Positions 1-9,404 of a DNA stretch of 51,281 nt are shown one piece after another. A program made the position numbers and the translations under genes. Within the stretch, counting starts at the first letter, position 1. Each line of letters begins with the position of its first letter. This stretch comes from Theionarchaea archaeon. GTDB taxonomy: Archaea > Methanobacteriota_B > Thermococci > Methanofastidiosales > SZ-28-30. Below the pieces are notes generated by a model, which saw only the letters and a list, made by a program, of their open reading frames with translations, had not been told where the DNA came from and did not search any database. Location: assembly GCA_018992565.1 (NCBI GenBank), contig JACVGW010000006.1, positions 1 through 51,281 of the forward strand, written 5' to 3'.

Positions 1-891
1 TTGCCAGAAGGTACCACTCGTTACAAGCCCATCAATATTGAACTGGTCAATATGGACAAACTCATGCTATCTCTGGAACAGGACATGTTTACTGGATTTC
101 TGGACTTTGATACTGGTGACAATCAGGTTGTAATCCTTTTTGAAAGAGGTGAAATTCTGAGGTCCTTCAGTATGGGAGATGGGATTCCTGTTCTGCAGTC
201 TGTTAATGATATTCTCAGAGACCTCTATTCAGGGGAAGTGAGAGGGGTACTTCTCCCTCCAGAAATTGTTGAAATGATGGCCTGTCTCCTGCTGTGTACA
301 CCTGTGCACCACAACCTCTCTTCGTATTTCACTGATTTCAGGACATTGCTCAAGAGCCTGGAGGCACAGCAGTTCAGCGGCTTTGTGGAGCTCGAAACTG
401 AAGGAGGGGTCCACTACATCACCATGGAAAGGGGCGGGCCAAGATCTGCTCTCCATTTTTCATCAGGTCTCCTTATGAAAGGGGCACCTGCACTGGAACG
501 GATCTTTTACGACGTGGGTCGGATGCAGGCCTCTATTAGTGTGTACCCGCCTGCTACGTTACCGTTGATAGAAGCCTTCTCCACTATTTCACTGGGTCTC
601 CTTTCTGCATACATGGACCTCAAGGGCAAGATACTGACTCAGAAACTGTGGAAAAGACTATCAGCATGTGCTAAGAACGTGGAAGGAGTGAGTGCAGGAA
701 CCCTTGAATTCAGGCTGGAAGAGCTCCCTAGAGATCTCTGGGAGCGAGAAAAAATCCTGAAAACTCTCATGAAGTGTGAGATAACCCTTTTCAAGAGCGA
801 ACTGGGAGAAGAAGCAGCTCAGGCCCTTTATCGCCGGCTGCTGGAAGATGTGAAATCTCCCATAAAAGAAATCTTTGGAGGTATCTTATGA
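1..891 (+). CDS. Uncharacterised protein with two similar halves, possibly PATAN/DUF4388-like; may be 5'-truncated by the window edge
   Basis: Open from base 1 (TTG). Two similar segments: 'MDKLMLSLEQDMFTGFLDFDTGDNQVVILFERGEILRS' and 'LLKSLEAQQFSGFVELETEGGVHYITMERGG'. ATGA overlap with the next ORF. Confidence 0.5.
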   Translation: MPEGTTRYKPINIELVNMDKLMLSLEQDMFTGFLDFDTGDNQVVILFERGEILRSFSMGDGIPVLQSVNDILRDLYSGEVRGVLLPPEIVEMMACLLLCTPVHHNLSSYFTDFRTLLKSLEAQQFSGFVELETEGGVHYITMERGGPRSALHFSSGLLMKGAPALERIFYDVGRMQASISVYPPATLPLIEAFSTISLGLLSAYMDLKGKILTQKLWKRLSACAKNVEGVSAGTLEFRLEELPRDLWEREKILKTLMKCEITLFKSELGEEAAQALYRRLLEDVKSPIKEIFGGIL

Positions 892-1634
892 AAGTTGTGT
901 ATGGTATAGCTGCTTTCTTTCTGGCAGGTTCCGTGATAATCTATGCTGTCCACCCCAGCCCGGGACTGACTGACATGCTTGCTGTGGCAACGGCTTTGCT
1001 GGGGTTTGCTGCCTCAGTCTATACCTGGTCGCGCCTGAGAGAAAGGAAAGGAGAAAGTACTGTGTGGGCCCTGCTGTCTTTGGGATTACTTTTATGGCTG
1101 GGAGGAGAAACCCTGTGGCTCTACCTGGAAAGCACACTGCAGGAAGTGCCCTTCCCTTCTGTGGCAGACGTCTCCTGGCTTTTGGCATATCCTGTGCTAT
1201 TTGCTGCTCTCTTTCTGGAATATAAGAGGCTGGATGTGGATCTTGGCAGGGCAAGGAAAACAAGCATTCAAGCTCTCATTCTTGTTGCTACAGTCATAAT
1301 GATCTGGGCACTGCTATACTCCATTGCAGTATCCGATGAAATCTCTGTAACAGAAAAATTCCTGGACTTGGTATATCCCATAGGGGACCTGGCATTGCTG
1401 TACGTTGCCTTGCTTTTGTCATGTGTGTACCTTGGGGGCCGCCTGGGCAGATCGTGGATTCTGATTTCCGTAGGATTTATACTATTCTCTTTTGGTGATC
1501 TAGCTTTCTCCTATCTCACCTGGGAAGAGCTGTACTGGAGTGGTCATCCTGTAGATCTTTTATGGCTCTTTGGAGATATTTTCGTCTTTGTAGGATGCTC
1601 TCTGTACAGGCACGCCTATGAAAGACTGGGATAG
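888..1634 (+). CDS. Multi-pass membrane protein resembling the stand-alone N-terminal membrane domain of sensor/GGDEF proteins
   Basis: About 7-8 hydrophobic helices; motifs 'PFPSVADVSWLLAYPVLFAAL' and 'YPIGDLALLYVALLL'; translationally coupled to the upstream ORF. Confidence 0.55.
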   Translation: MKVVYGIAAFFLAGSVIIYAVHPSPGLTDMLAVATALLGFAASVYTWSRLRERKGESTVWALLSLGLLLWLGGETLWLYLESTLQEVPFPSVADVSWLLAYPVLFAALFLEYKRLDVDLGRARKTSIQALILVATVIMIWALLYSIAVSDEISVTEKFLDLVYPIGDLALLYVALLLSCVYLGGRLGRSWILISVGFILFSFGDLAFSYLTWEELYWSGHPVDLLWLFGDIFVFVGCSLYRHAYERLG

Positions 1635-1851
1635 ATGTACCGCCAGAAGATGATCCGAGGTTGACACCTGATGCTGGTCAACCTCCCTCTTTGAACCTTC
1701 ATGGAGGATGCAGTAATCAAGGGAGAAACCGATTTGGAGCCATGTGTGTACTGCCTCTGTGAACTTACGAGCTACACTGCCCTGCCAACATTTAGCTGGT
1801 CTGATGCGCACACGAGAATGGACTATCAAAAAAAAAGAGAAAGAAGAAGAA

Positions 1852-3003
1852 TCAGACTGCTGCTTGAGCATCAACTAGCCCATAGCCGTAGTATGGATCC
1901 CATCCTGGAGTTCCCAAGTCTTCTGCTGTTGTGCACAGGGTCTGTCTCACTTGACTGTTTGTATAACCGGGGTGAACAGCCCACACCAGGGCAGCAACAC
2001 CAGAAACATGGGGACAGGCCATGGATGTCCCTGACATGGTGGTATATCCACCCCTCTTGTAGGTGGAGTAGATACCAACACCAGGTGCTGCCAGTTCAAT
2101 CTCTGAACCACTGTTGCTCCACCAGATGATACTGTCGTCTGAGTCCATGGCAGAAATAGCCATCGCTGTGGAGTAGCCAGCTGGATAAAGATCTGGTTCC
2201 TCATATCCTTCATTCCCGGCTGCTGCTACCAGGAGCAATCCCGCGTCCCAGGCAGCATCAATAGCATCATGGAAGGTCTGATCGTCTTCGTATCCTCCGA
2301 AACTCATGGAGAGCACCTGAATACCATTGTCCACGCACCACTGGATTCCCTCAATAATGTCTGAGTCATAGCCTGAACCAGAACCGTCCAGCACTTTAAC
2401 ACCATACAGCCATGCCTCGGGAGCTACGCCAATGACTCCTATCTCATTGTCTACAGCTGCCACAATACCTGCGCAGTGACTTCCATGACCATGGTCATCG
2501 TCAAAGTTGTTGGGATCTTTGTACTTCCCGGAAGGTGCAATGGCATTGAATCCGCCTTTAATGTTTGCCTCCAGGTCTGGGTGGTCCATGTCAATTCCTG
2601 TATCCACGATAGCTACCTTCACACCGCTTCCCGTGCTGGTACTCCAAGCCAGATCAGCATCGATCCTGTCAACGCCCCACGGAAGTTCTTCAGGGGGAGG
2701 TCCGGGCTTGCCTTTTACATCCACTGGGGGGGCCACGTATGGCCTGTAGTGGTCTATCTGAATGTACTTAATGTGAGGATTCCTGGATAGAGCTTCAATA
2801 GCATGTTCAGGCAACGATGCCACCACAGCTGGAATCAAATGGAGTGTCTGATGAACCTGTCCATACTGGCTTACCAGCCCTACATCTGGTCCTGTGTTGA
2901 AGACTATAATCACCCTCTCAGATGCAGGAGCAGACACTGAATACAATGACAACAGTAGAAATGCAATGAGAGTTCCGGCTGCAAATCTCTTCATGTCTCT
3001 CAC
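1852..3003 (-). CDS. Secreted subtilisin-like serine protease (S8 family)
   Basis: Signal peptide; catalytic triad motifs 'VAIVDTGID', 'HGHGSHCAGIVAA', 'GTSMACPHVSGVAAL'. Confidence 0.95.
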   Translation of the reverse strand: MRDMKRFAAGTLIAFLLLSLYSVSAPASERVIIVFNTGPDVGLVSQYGQVHQTLHLIPAVVASLPEHAIEALSRNPHIKYIQIDHYRPYVAPPVDVKGKPGPPPEELPWGVDRIDADLAWSTSTGSGVKVAIVDTGIDMDHPDLEANIKGGFNAIAPSGKYKDPNNFDDDHGHGSHCAGIVAAVDNEIGVIGVAPEAWLYGVKVLDGSGSGYDSDIIEGIQWCVDNGIQVLSMSFGGYEDDQTFHDAIDAAWDAGLLLVAAAGNEGYEEPDLYPAGYSTAMAISAMDSDDSIIWWSNSGSEIELAAPGVGIYSTYKRGGYTTMSGTSMACPHVSGVAALVWAVHPGYTNSQVRQTLCTTAEDLGTPGWDPYYGYGLVDAQAAV

Positions 3004-3329
3004 CTCCTTTTATTTCTCTTTCTTAGGGGTCTTGTCCATATAAGGTTTTCTCTATCAGAGCTAAAAAGAAATTACTGTTGTGTAACCATCCTGTTATACA
3101 TTACAGTCTGTCGAATTTGGCACACAGACAACTCCGATTCTCCGAATCTGAATTGATTCCGCCCTGAACACATGCCACCAGGCTACAAGGTTCTCGTTGA
3201 GAACCGCTACAAGTATGGAAGAAAAACGAGGGAGAGAGAAAATAATTAAACAATGTACTCAGGCAAAGAAAAAACCCACAGGAGAATTTAAATACCTTTT
3301 ATTGATATGGTAGTGAGGAAGTGAGTATC

Positions 3330-4808
3330 ATGTCATCAGAGGAGAGTGCAGGACCTGCCCATAGTCCAGGCTATGAAATAGTGTATCCACAAACATCCTT
3401 GTCCACCGAGAAGAAGGAACGCATCCTGGCGAACCTTCAGAAAATAGTGGGTAAGAGGAATGTCTCCTGCAGGGAAATTGACAGACTGTCATATTCCAGA
3501 GACTACTGGCCCATCGCACTGAGATGGATGCTGGAGGGAAAGGTCCCTGCCCTTCCTGATTTTGTGGTGTGGCCAGAAACCACAGACCACATTTCACACA
3601 TTGTAAGAATTGCCAGTGAAGAAAAAATACCTGTTGTCCCTTTTGGAGAAGGATCAGGGGTGCTCGGAGGTGCAATCCCTGTTCAAGGGGGGATTGTTCT
3701 GGATATGAAAAAGATGAGTGCAGTCTTGACTCTCAATGATGATAATTTGACCATAACTGTGCAGCCAGGTATCAATGGTATGAACCTGGAACGTTTCCTC
3801 AATCAAAAGGGGTATACCATGGGGCATATACCACAGTCATTGTACTGCTCCACCGTTGGCGGATGGCTTGGTTGTAGAGCAGCGGGCCAATTCTCCACCA
3901 AGTATGGCAAAATTGATGACATACTCATTTCTCTGGAAGCCGTTCTCCCCCAGGGGACTATTATCCGGTCAAAACCTGTTCCCAAATCATCGACATGTCC
4001 CAGGATCGACACGCTTTTGCTGGGAGCAGAAGGAACCCTTGGGGTTATCACAGAAGCAACCTTCAAGATCTGGCCGTACCCTGAAAAGAGGGCATTGCAG
4101 TCCTACGCTTTTTCCACATTGAAGGATGGATTGGAATCTGTGAGAACCATTCTGCGAAGGGGAATCTTCCCTGCTGTGGTCCGTCTGTATGACCAGGCGG
4201 AGACAGAAAGGCATTTTTATAGTACAAAGAAGGCAAGAGGAAAATGCATTCTCATTTTGGTGGAAGAAGGGGACAGAGAGCTTGTAGACCTTGAAGAGGC
4301 AGTGTCTCACACAGTATGCACAGACCATGGTGGATTCCCGACAGGAGAGGCACCTGCGGCCCACTGGATGGAGACTCGATTCAATGTGAAAGAAATTTCA
4401 GAATTTACTCCTCGAGACGTTGTTTTTGATACTATTGAGGTTTCTGTCATGTGGGACAAATCCATGGAACTGTATCAATCTGTAATTTCTGCAATGAAAT
4501 CAATTGAAGGAGTGATTATTGCGTCAGCCCACGCCTCGCATTTCTACCCCCAGGGAGTGTGTTTCTATTTTACATTCGGGGGGACATCTCTGACTGGTAG
4601 TCCTACAGACTTTTATGAGACGGTATGGAATGCTGCTATGAAAGCCTGTCTGAATGCGGGAGGTTCCATAAGTCATCACCACGGAATTGGAATTCTGCGA
4701 AGCCGGTGGATTCGAGAAGAGTTGGGACCATCTCATGATATCCTGAAGAGTATAAAGAAAGCATTGGATCCTGAAAATGTAATGAATCCGGGAAAAATGG
4801 GGTTATAA
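3330..4808 (+). CDS. FAD-binding oxidoreductase, alkylglycerone-phosphate synthase (AGPS)/GlcD superfamily
   Basis: PCMH-type FAD domain ('VPFGEGSGVLGG', 'STVGGWLGCRAAGQFSTKYGKIDD', 'LLGAEGTLGVITEATFKIWP') and C-terminal 'SISHHHGIGILRSRWI'. ATG at 3330 inside a slightly longer ORF. Confidence 0.85.
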   Translation: MSSEESAGPAHSPGYEIVYPQTSLSTEKKERILANLQKIVGKRNVSCREIDRLSYSRDYWPIALRWMLEGKVPALPDFVVWPETTDHISHIVRIASEEKIPVVPFGEGSGVLGGAIPVQGGIVLDMKKMSAVLTLNDDNLTITVQPGINGMNLERFLNQKGYTMGHIPQSLYCSTVGGWLGCRAAGQFSTKYGKIDDILISLEAVLPQGTIIRSKPVPKSSTCPRIDTLLLGAEGTLGVITEATFKIWPYPEKRALQSYAFSTLKDGLESVRTILRRGIFPAVVRLYDQAETERHFYSTKKARGKCILILVEEGDRELVDLEEAVSHTVCTDHGGFPTGEAPAAHWMETRFNVKEISEFTPRDVVFDTIEVSVMWDKSMELYQSVISAMKSIEGVIIASAHASHFYPQGVCFYFTFGGTSLTGSPTDFYETVWNAAMKACLNAGGSISHHHGIGILRSRWIREELGPSHDILKSIKKALDPENVMNPGKMGL

Positions 4809-4809
4809 C

Positions 4810-6009
4810 ATGCTGGAAGAATTCAAGAAGTATCTCTGGGTAGCAAAAGCCATCTCCAGGCTTACCCTGTCAACACAGAAGGAAGTTGTCATCAGGTTCC
4901 TCACAGCTAAGAAGAAGTACCTTCCAGAGGACAACCCTAAGGCACAGGTAGAGGATATTCTGAAGTGCGCACTCTGTCCCAACATGTGCCGATTTGATTG
5001 TCCTGTGCTGCAGGCTGCGAAGTCCGAAACGTACTCGCCGGCAGGGAGAGCACGGATAGCGTACTTGCTGGAGATGGGAAGGGTTTCCTCTCATGATGCA
5101 GTGGAGTTGATGTATGCATGTGCTGCATGCTCTGCGTGCCAGCAATGGTGTCCTTTTGATTTTTCTGTGGATGATCTCTTGATGGGAGTGAGAAGAGATC
5201 TGGTAGATAGAAATCTAGTTCCAGAGACATTGATGGATATTAAAGATCAGATTGTCAGGACCCGTACCATCTATCAGAATTCTAGGACTTCTCTGGGGCT
5301 GGAGCCAAGAAAGGCAGATATCCTGTATGTTGCAGGGTGCACCGTGTTGAACAAGGAACGCATTATTGCTCAGACTGCCATGAAGATTCTGGAGAAAGCA
5401 GGGATTACGGTGACTACGTTGCCAGAGGAATGGTGTTGTGGAGCTCCTTTGAACCTTTTGGGGTTCGAAGATGATTTTAAGAAATTTGCAGCACACAATG
5501 CGGATAGTATTAAGAAGAGTGGCTGCAAAAAGATGATCTGCAGCTGCCCGGAATGTGTGTATACGTTCAAAGAAGTGTATGCTAAAGAAGGGCATCCTCT
5601 CCAGGTTGAGGTGATGCATACATCAGAATATTTCCTGGAATTGATTGAACAGGGAAAAATACAGTTCAAAGAGCTCCAGAGAGATCTGGTATACCATGAT
5701 CCATGTGTCCTGGCAAGAAAACTGCATATTACTGAACAGCCAAGGAAAGTCTTGGAAGCCATTCCAGGAGTGTCCGTGAAAGAGCCGCCTCTCACTAAAG
5801 AGCATACGCGATGCTGCGGAATAGGTGGGTTGCTGGCCATAACTAATCCTGAGCTCTCTGTGACTCTCCTGAGAGCCAGGGATAGTGAGTTGTGTAAGCT
5901 TGCTGATACCGTAGTCACTGCCTGTCCTGCCTGCAAAATAGCCTTCAAGAGGACCAGGAACGCTGAATCACGCGATCTGTCGGAAATCGTGCTTGAGGGC
6001 ATGAACTAA
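4810..6009 (+). CDS. (Fe-S)-binding oxidoreductase, GlcF/HdrD-like with two CCG domains
   Basis: CxxCxxxC clusters 'CALCPNMCRFDC' and 'CAACSACQQWCP'; CCG motifs 'EEWCCGAP' and 'HTRCCGIGG'; adjacent to the FAD oxidase. Confidence 0.9.
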   Translation: MLEEFKKYLWVAKAISRLTLSTQKEVVIRFLTAKKKYLPEDNPKAQVEDILKCALCPNMCRFDCPVLQAAKSETYSPAGRARIAYLLEMGRVSSHDAVELMYACAACSACQQWCPFDFSVDDLLMGVRRDLVDRNLVPETLMDIKDQIVRTRTIYQNSRTSLGLEPRKADILYVAGCTVLNKERIIAQTAMKILEKAGITVTTLPEEWCCGAPLNLLGFEDDFKKFAAHNADSIKKSGCKKMICSCPECVYTFKEVYAKEGHPLQVEVMHTSEYFLELIEQGKIQFKELQRDLVYHDPCVLARKLHITEQPRKVLEAIPGVSVKEPPLTKEHTRCCGIGGLLAITNPELSVTLLRARDSELCKLADTVVTACPACKIAFKRTRNAESRDLSEIVLEGMN

Positions 6010-6247
6010 GGTGAGTTGGGATTCCAGTAGAGAAGAGGTTGGAGACCGTCTTGGTAAAAAGCATCTGGAGGAGGGAGCTCCTATCCCTATTATGAATAGA
6101 TCTTGTATCTTGGATCCTGAAGTCTCTTTCCCTTCTCTTTTCTATTCTGGTGGGGAATTTCCTCTTTCTTCTCAACCCAGTATGTAGTATAGAAACCTTT
6201 AAAATCTAGCCCTTTCTAATGATCCTGAAGCTAATGGAGGGACTGCC

Positions 6248-8005
6248 ATGACTGCAGAGGAGAGAATCGAGAGGAAGTTAAGAAAATTCTTAAAAGAAAA
6301 GGAATTCTTAACTGTAACGGTTTCTGTAAGGGATGGAATTGTAGTCTTTGATGGATCGGTTAACACTTGGGATGATGTGATCCAGATAGGTCATTTTGCA
6401 GGCTTGCTGAAAGGTGTTAAGGGGGTCATCAATGAGGTCAGACATAGAGACATGAAAGCATCCAGGGAAAAACCTCAGAGGTCTATGAGAGAACATGGAG
6501 AAGGAATAACCTTTCCAGAGAAGGCAGATGTGGTCATTATTGGAGCGGGTGTAATTGGCTGTTTCATTGCCAGGGAGCTGTCCCGGTATGATCTTGACGT
6601 CATAGTGGTCGAAAAAGAATCAGATGTAGCATGTGGGGCTACTAAGGCCAACAATGGACAAATCCACACAGGGATTGGAGAGAAATCTGGCACTCTCAAG
6701 AAAGAGCTCTGTGCCGAAGCCTGGCCCCTTTACCAGAAGATTGCAGCAGATCTGGATATTCCTTACAAGAGAAATGGACTGCTCGTCTTACTGACAGAGG
6801 AGAGTCTGCCCCAATGGGTTCCTTCGTTTCTTTCCCGGCCTATTCTCAAGTACCTATTGCCATATTTAGCAGTCAGAAAGGGTAGAGCTGCAGGAGATAC
6901 ACCCCGCATCGTAAGCAAGAAAGAGTTGCTGCAGATGGAGCCCCATATAACGAAGAAAGCAGTGAGGGGAGTACTCATGCCAGGATATGGTGTGACCTGT
7001 CCATATAAGTTGACTATTGCTCTGGCGGAAAACGCCGTTGAGAATGGGGTTGCCTTTGTCTTGGACACTGAGGTGCTGGATATCATAGTGGAGGACAATG
7101 CTGTCCAGAAGGTGGTAACCTCACGAGGAGATATAGTGTGTAAGACCATAGTCAATGCAGCCGGTGTGTATGCGGATGTAGTGGCAGAGATGGCAGGGGC
7201 CAGAGAGTTCACAATTCACCCCCGGAAAGGAAGCATCCTCTTATTTGACAAGACTGAAGGATATATCAAGCACCAGCTCAGCGAGTTGCGATTTCCCCAA
7301 GACCCTCACACAAAGGGGGGTGGAGTTCTGGAGACAGTGGATGGTAACATGTTGTGGGGACCTACAGCAGTGGAAGTCCCAGACAAAGAAGATAGATCCG
7401 TCAGCAGAAGTGAACTTCTAAATATGGTGGAAAAATACCATCCTGCAGTTCCTGAATTACCCTTGAATTCTGTCATTACCTATTTTGCAGGAGTAAGGGC
7501 TGCCACCTACACTGAGGATTTTGTAATTGGACCATCCAGAGTTGCAGGATTCATTCATGCAGCTGGTATACAATCTCCAGGGTTGACAGCTGCCCCTGTG
7601 ATTGCCAGGAAGGTAGTGGATACATTAAGAGATACAGGGGTTCAGTTGAAGGAGAAAGAGGGGTTTAGCCCAGTGAGGAGAGCACCTCCAGTATTCAAAG
7701 CACTATCTGCAGCAGAAAAGGCAGAATTTATCAAGAGGGATTCAAGGTATGGACATGTGGTATGCCGATGTGAACAGATAACTGAAGCTGAAATTGTCAA
7801 TGCAATCCATGGGTTGATACCTGCTGTTACTCTGGATGCAGTGAAGAGGAGAACCAGGGCAGGGATGGGGAGGTGCCAGGGTGGGTTCTGTGGACCCAGG
7901 GTGGCTGAGATACTGGGGAGAGAATTAGGCATACCCTTAGAGAAAGTGACAAAGAAGGGCGGAGAATCGTACATTGTTTCCAGGAAGACTAAGGTGGTCC
8001 CGTGA
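6248..8005 (+). CDS. FAD-dependent glycerol-3-phosphate dehydrogenase-like protein (GlpA type) with N-terminal BON domain and C-terminal BFD-like [2Fe-2S] domain
   Basis: BON-like residues ~1-70 ('VTVSVRDGIVVFDGSVNTWDDV...GVKGVINEVRHRD'); 'DVVIIGAGVIGCFIARELSRYDLDVIVVEKE'; 'VVCRCEQITEAEIVNAIH...GMGRCQGGFCGPRV'. Confidence 0.85.
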   Translation: MTAEERIERKLRKFLKEKEFLTVTVSVRDGIVVFDGSVNTWDDVIQIGHFAGLLKGVKGVINEVRHRDMKASREKPQRSMREHGEGITFPEKADVVIIGAGVIGCFIARELSRYDLDVIVVEKESDVACGATKANNGQIHTGIGEKSGTLKKELCAEAWPLYQKIAADLDIPYKRNGLLVLLTEESLPQWVPSFLSRPILKYLLPYLAVRKGRAAGDTPRIVSKKELLQMEPHITKKAVRGVLMPGYGVTCPYKLTIALAENAVENGVAFVLDTEVLDIIVEDNAVQKVVTSRGDIVCKTIVNAAGVYADVVAEMAGAREFTIHPRKGSILLFDKTEGYIKHQLSELRFPQDPHTKGGGVLETVDGNMLWGPTAVEVPDKEDRSVSRSELLNMVEKYHPAVPELPLNSVITYFAGVRAATYTEDFVIGPSRVAGFIHAAGIQSPGLTAAPVIARKVVDTLRDTGVQLKEKEGFSPVRRAPPVFKALSAAEKAEFIKRDSRYGHVVCRCEQITEAEIVNAIHGLIPAVTLDAVKRRTRAGMGRCQGGFCGPRVAEILGRELGIPLEKVTKKGGESYIVSRKTKVVP

Positions 8006-9270
8006 AGGTTGATATTGTAATCATTGGGGGAGGTCCTGCAGGCCTAGCGGCCGCTCTAAGTGCATACAAGGCCGGAGTCACCCACGTGATGGTTCTAGAG
8101 CGAGATTTCGAACTGGGAGGTATACTTCCTCAGTGTATTCATGATGGGTTTGGAAATTTCGTTTTTGGTGAGATGTTAACGGGTCCTGAATATGCTCAGA
8201 GATACATCGCAGAGATGGAGAATACGGGAATTACAGTGATGCTAAACAGCATGGTAGTGGACTTAGACTCTGATAAGAAGGTGACTGCTGTGAACCCCGA
8301 ACAAGGAGTGGTTACTCTGGAGGCGAAAGCTGTAATTCTTGCCATGGGGTGCAGGGAGAGAACCCGGTCGCAGATCTTGATCCCAGGAGAAAGGCCATCA
8401 GGCATCTATACTGCAGGGGTTGCTCAGCGGTTCATCAACATGGAAGGGTTACTTCCTGGGAAGAAGGTGGTCGTTCTGGGCTCAGGAGATGTGGGGTTGA
8501 TCATGGCGCGGCGATTCACTCTGGAAGGCGCAGAAGTGGAAGGTGTGTATGAGATCTTGCCCAGACCTGGGGGATTAACCCGAAATGTGGTCCAGTGCCT
8601 TGAGGATTATGGGATACCTCTGCACCTTTCACATACAATTGTTGATATTAAAGGAAAGGAGAGAGTCGAAGGTGTGACAGTGGCACAAGTAGATGAGAGG
8701 TTCAGGCCTGTGCCTGGGACGGAACGGTACATCCCCTGTGATACAGTATTGCTATCTGTGGGGCTCATTCCAGAAAATGAGTTATCAAAGAGAGTTGATA
8801 TTGAAATGGACTTGATTACAGGGGGGCCGGTGGTGGATGAGTCTATGCAAACGTCCGTTCCGGGTATATTTGCCTGTGGGAATGTGGTGCATGTCCATGA
8901 TCTGGTAGATGATGTATCACGAGCTGCTGAAGTCGCTGGAAAAGGTGCTGCAGCCTACATTAAGGAAACTTTAGAGAGAAGAGACACTGTCATTTCGGTA
9001 AAAAAGGGAAGAAATGTCAGCTACGTTGTTCCCCAAATAATTCGGGGATATGCCAGAGAGGATATTGTACTTTACCTACGTGTAAAAGAAATCGAGAAAA
9101 ATGTAAAGGTCGTTGTATCTTCAGAAGGAGAGATAATCAAAGAAAGAAGGGAGAGGATTGTAAGACCTCCTGAAATGATCAAAGTGCAGGTGGGGAAAGA
9201 CATGCTTGAAAAGGTTAAAGATGGACTGCAGGTTGATGTTAGTGGATCAGACGCAGGAAGCGGTGTATGA
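8002..9270 (+). CDS. NAD(P)/FAD-dependent oxidoreductase, GlpB/HcnB-like subunit
   Basis: 'VDIVIIGGGPAGLAAALSAYKAG', second dinucleotide motif 'VVVLGSGDVGLIMARR', 'VPGIFACGNVVHVHDLVDDVS'; ATGA-type overlap with the GlpA-like ORF. Confidence 0.85.
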   Translation: MKVDIVIIGGGPAGLAAALSAYKAGVTHVMVLERDFELGGILPQCIHDGFGNFVFGEMLTGPEYAQRYIAEMENTGITVMLNSMVVDLDSDKKVTAVNPEQGVVTLEAKAVILAMGCRERTRSQILIPGERPSGIYTAGVAQRFINMEGLLPGKKVVVLGSGDVGLIMARRFTLEGAEVEGVYEILPRPGGLTRNVVQCLEDYGIPLHLSHTIVDIKGKERVEGVTVAQVDERFRPVPGTERYIPCDTVLLSVGLIPENELSKRVDIEMDLITGGPVVDESMQTSVPGIFACGNVVHVHDLVDDVSRAAEVAGKGAAAYIKETLERRDTVISVKKGRNVSYVVPQIIRGYAREDIVLYLRVKEIEKNVKVVVSSEGEIIKERRERIVRPPEMIKVQVGKDMLEKVKDGLQVDVSGSDAGSGV

Positions 9271-9404
9271 CCAGTGTGAGAATCCTGAATACACCAGCCA
9301 GCATGAACCTACTCCAGGCAGAGACTCACACCTTACTCGTCGTGAATTCCATGAGAAGGTATTTATTGACACTCTGCATTGAGAGTTCAAAGGGTGATTC
9401 ATGA

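Noticed and set aside
1701-2129. 142-aa plus-strand ORF antisense to the subtilase
   Set aside because: Its sequence is low-plausibility and it lies mostly opposite a clear S8 protease gene.
5370-6002. 210-aa minus-strand ORF opposite the CCG-domain protein
   Set aside because: Antisense shadow; the plus-strand frame has diagnostic Fe-S motifs.
6011-6187. 58-codon ORF with GTG start (MSWDSSREEVGDRLGKKHLEEGAP...) between the CCG protein and BON-GlpA
   Set aside because: No convincing ribosome-binding site or recognisable family; could be chance in a 238-nt gap. Worth a comparative check only.
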